A stretch of 64,000 nucleotides of DNA from the NCBI RefSeq assembly GCF_051014685.1, contig NC_135051.1, positions 18,061,557-18,125,556 of the forward strand, written 5' to 3'. Shown here piece by piece: positions 61,073 through 64,000 of this stretch; positions within the stretch are counted from its first letter, which is position 1, and each line of letters starts with the position of its first letter. This DNA is from Ptiloglossa arizonensis. Its lineage: Eukaryota; Arthropoda; Insecta; Hymenoptera; Colletidae. A program made the translations under genes and the position numbers. Under the pieces are notes generated by a model that saw nothing but the letters and a program-made list of their open reading frames with translations, made no database searches and was not told where the DNA came from.

Positions 61073-61930
61073 GACGATTCTTGGAAACGGAGCGCGACGG
61101 TCATTTGAAAATTTCGTCGTCGAGCGACGCCACTGCGGGCTTCTTCAGAAACAGTACCACGAAACGCTGTTCCTATAGATTCTGGTACTCTGTACTGCTA
61201 CGACACTCGGGCAAGTTCCGCTCCAATGGCACTATCGATTACGCAAGAACAGTTGTACGTATCGCCAATAAACGGAACGAGCAATGAAATGACTTTGTAA
61301 CGGTCTCACGAGTCCAATCAGCGCTGAAATAATTGTAAAACAATCACCGTCGCTAATCGCCTATAAAAAATGTGCGAGCAAGGTTAAATCTTTAGAATTT
61401 GGGACATGTACATGGTCTTAACGTTGAAAGAAAGGCTCTTGAGATATAAGTAGGCGGGCATGAACATTATGGAGATAATAGGTGTGTTTATGGTGTAGCC
61501 AAACAAGAGCCACACACTCAGCACTCAGCACTGAAGAACCCTTGACTAAAGTATATCGTTCAAAATTGAGACAAGTAGTTTAATCGCTATTTTCTTAATA
61601 ATGTTCGTGCGCTTATTAATATTATTCGGTATAAACGGTAATTGTTTCAATACTGATAAACCAAATATATTAAAATTGATAAAGTAACAACATACATATA
61701 GTACGAGATTTCATGAAATTACAGATTATATCACAGATTGCACTCCCATAAATGTTCTCAAACTATGTACCATTATCGCAAACATTTGCATTTATGTTGC
61801 ATGTAAATGTGTACTATTTTATCAGACGATTAACATCTCATGACAGTGCCCCGACCAGTATCACCCGTTGCTAATGAGGATGAGGTCGTCCCTGGATCAA
61901 GCGTCGCAAACGTGGCGCGGCAAGCGCTGC

Positions 61931-61962
61931 GATTGGTTGCTTGGGAATAGCTAGTGACGTCA
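61931..61962 (+). promoter_or_regulatory. Inverted CCAAT box and consensus CRE (likely core promoter)
   Basis: GATTGG (61,931-61,936, an inverted CCAAT) is followed 18 bases later by the perfect CRE octamer TGACGTCA (61,955-61,962). CREB/ATF-type bZIP factors bind this octamer. The pair lies about 315 bases upstream of the start codon at 62,278, within a GC-rich island that begins sharply near 61,850. This is the expected arrangement of a proximal promoter, and suggests cAMP/Ca or stress-responsive control of the downstream gene. Confidence 0.5.
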
Positions 61963-61963
61963 T

Positions 61964-62011
61964 ATGCGTTCGTGGAGCCCGATGGACAGAGAGAGTCGAG
62001 CAGATCGTTGA
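61964..62011 (+). other. Possible upstream open reading frame
   Basis: An ATG just after the CRE encodes 15 residues (MRSWSPMDRESRADR) and then a TGA. It matters only if transcription starts upstream of it, which cannot be decided from sequence alone. Confidence 0.2.
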
Positions 62012-62277
62012 GCCGAGGACCGAACGTGCGCGAACCTCGAGGTATTCCCCCACGGTATGAGTCATCGGGCGCAGTTTCACACAGTTTCGGGCAAAGGAAC
62101 CTGCGATCCGTATGTGCTGCCTTCGAGTTCTCCGTAACGAGGATCTCTGAGTGCCTTTTCAGCCGAATCGGGTACATCCTTAAAGAGGTTATAAACGTAC
62201 GCGAACCTAGCCGTCGACTTTTCCTTTCGCGCGAAGGAACAAGCCAGGTAATCCCGTAGCGCCTCGAAGACGTAAAC

Positions 62278-62409
62278 ATGAAGCTCGACGTATCCGACGT
62301 ACTTTACGACAGCTCGAGCGTGTCCAGCGACAGCGGGACGTCACAGAGCTCCCGCGTCAGCCATGATTTTCTCTCCAGCATCGCGAATTCGTCCATACTA
62401 CACAGCAAC
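62278..62409 (+). CDS. First coding exon of an unidentified Ser-rich protein
   Basis: The ATG (context aaacATGA) is the first in its frame after a TAG eight codons upstream. It opens exactly 44 codons and ends at a perfect donor (GTAAGT from 62,410) in phase 0. The peptide starts MKLDVSDVLYDSSSVSSDSG and continues TSQSSRVSHDFLSSIANSSI. About a third of residues are Ser; there is no signal peptide or membrane segment. An acidic, Ser-rich head like this is typical of the disordered N-terminus of a transcription factor or signalling protein, but I do not recognise it. The gene runs right, out of the window. Upstream lie a CRE, a CCAAT box and paired AP-1 sites. Together with the frame and donor, this makes it the best-supported gene start here. 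Confidence 0.65.
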
Positions 62410-64000
62410 GTAAGTACTCGTCGAGTAGTATCTTACATTTAACGTAGAAAAGTCACGTCCGTTGTGAAAAAATAGATTTCTACGTGTAAATATGGACGCT
62501 TACGCAATCGTAATGCATGTATACATGTATGCATCTCTGATAAACATCGTTCACGTGATTGGACTAACGCGTACGGGAACTTCGTAAAAATATTCGGACA
62601 GCAACATCATCGCGAATAAAAGTCTGCCAAGTCGTGTTACGTAACCAGGTTTCTTCGAATGATTAAGCATTATTCGAATAGCTACCGTTCATTGTTTGCT
62701 ATAAACTCGAAATTTCTGAGAAACAACGCATGCATATTGTACCAGCGTTTAAAAGAGATTTAGATGGCAATTGTCAAGTATATCCCGAGTATATGGAATG
62801 CGATAAACACTTAGTTTCTTCGAAACAATTTGTTCGCTGAAAAGACAAAAAATACACGGAATACAACTACCGTGATGTGTTGTTCGTTGCTTTTTATTTC
62901 GACGTTCGATGACTCTTGTGATTGATTTCGTCTAAGGACAGTCGTAAGAGGGCAAATTCGTAAAATATCGTAGCGATTATTCGCAGTTAACATGAGCGTT
63001 CTTGACAACCGTGTTAAGTCTGGCCTGTAACCGTTCCGTCATTCGTAGATGGTACACGCGCCGAGATCTAAATTTATAAATTGCATGGCGTCATCGCTAT
63101 AAACTGTTCAACGTAAAAACATATTTTTCGATTTTCATAATTCTCAAGGGAGCATTCGCACATGGTTCCGATAAGAGGTGTAGCGCGTCGAAAATAAATG
63201 ATCCTCGCGCGTGACGATAATATACGTACGTAAATGTACTCGGCAATGTGTGCATATTCAGATAAACAACTTTCATTCTAGTCCCAGCTAGCTAGGTATC
63301 CATTTAAGGCGCACGCTGTGTGCGTAAGTATCGCCAATAAACTTCCGAGTTACTATGGAGTTAGCCAATGAAACGCTGCCTTACATGCTAACGTCCATTC
63401 ACTGATCTCGGCAGATCAATGATCGTTTGCAACTGCACGGAAGCGTTGCAACTATATTTGTGGAGACATATCGCGAAATTATGAAAATCGTAAGACGGAA
63501 ATCTTTTTACCTCTTAGTGCTTCGGTTAGAAAATGTTTCCTTTTAACAAAGAATTAGTAAATAGAAAATTGAACGACCAAATCGGTAGTTAGAACAAAGT
63601 GAAATTTCCCGAATAAACGTTTATTCGACTATAAGAGTGACTTTACAAGAATCGAACAATACCATTAAAATATTAAAATCGTATACACCGACCAATTCTT
63701 ATCGAATACGCTCGGCAAAACAGGTTCCAGTTGCACGGTTTATGTATTGACGTCGAGTGTCTTTATAGTGACAAACGATTACGACAATTTCCATTTTTCT
63801 ACTACTTGCGTCACATCTCGTATATCCATATATAAAAAATTCTCGACGAACATTTTCACTTAGCGTTAAGTAATGCTATAGACATGTAAAGAGTATAAAC
63901 GCATAAAATTGAATAATTTTGGACGACGAAGGAATAAAATTCTTAGGCACGGTACGCACAGTGCGCCATGGACAGCGTTGCGGGGAGGGCTTAACACGCA
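62410..64000. other. First intron of the 62-kb plus-strand gene
   Basis: It begins with GTAAGTACTCG. AT-leaning unique sequence follows to the window edge without a supported acceptor or exon. A donor-like GTAAGT at 63,325 has no convincing exon before it. Confidence 0.45.

Overview
This is eukaryotic, almost certainly insect, DNA with very little protein-coding sequence. There are no bacterial-style operons, no rRNA, no convincing tRNA and no long open frame with a recognisable domain. CG dinucleotides are strikingly abundant in otherwise AT-leaning DNA. Together with short exons, GT/AG splice sites, mariner-type miniature elements and many microsatellites, this points to a hymenopteran such as a bee, ant or wasp. 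That assignment is inference from composition; no gene in the window was matched to a named protein.

The best coding evidence is three short exons, each with a clean frame and good splice signals: a first coding exon on the minus strand at 3,005-3,153, an internal exon on the plus strand at 14,345-14,469, and a first coding exon on the plus strand at 62,278-62,409. The last sits behind a promoter-like region with a CRE, an inverted CCAAT box and an inverted pair of AP-1 sites. Weaker exon candidates lie at 1,258-1,348, 34,874-35,008 and 49,058-49,077 (minus strand) and at 29,016-29,124, 38,769-38,816 and 41,494-41,694 (plus strand). The minus-strand starts at 49,077 and 3,153 both leave two bases at their splice donor, so they could be alternative first exons of one large gene whose body lies left of the window. 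The plus-strand pieces at 38.8 and 41.5 kb are also phase-compatible.

From 3.6 to 28.3 kb the DNA is dominated by unrelated minisatellite arrays: about 70 bp at 3.7 kb, 46 bp at 4.7 kb, 170-180 bp at 7 kb, 85-105 bp at 8.7 kb, 21 bp at 12.7 kb, 155 bp at 16.2 kb, exactly 124 bp at 18.6 kb, 120 bp at 20.3 kb, 170 bp at 22.3 kb, a short degenerate unit at 26.2 kb and 125 bp at 28 kb. Between 29 and 50 kb the sequence is mostly unique intron-like or intergenic DNA with microsatellites, a mariner-type MITE at 37.06 kb, a palindromic MITE at 44.5 kb, G-quadruplex-prone tracts and paired GGGTC/GACCC hairpins.

The most unusual object is a 6.9-kb composite at 50,333-57,219. It is bounded by inverted terminal repeats of about 205 bp. 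Inside is a 3.0-kb near-perfect palindrome whose arms are built from tandem units of about 624 bp, then a three-copy 545-bp tandem array, then a GC-richer segment with a TATA-like box and its own two-copy 545-bp array. I see no transposase. It looks like a foldback-type non-autonomous element and is the main candidate for an undescribed system.
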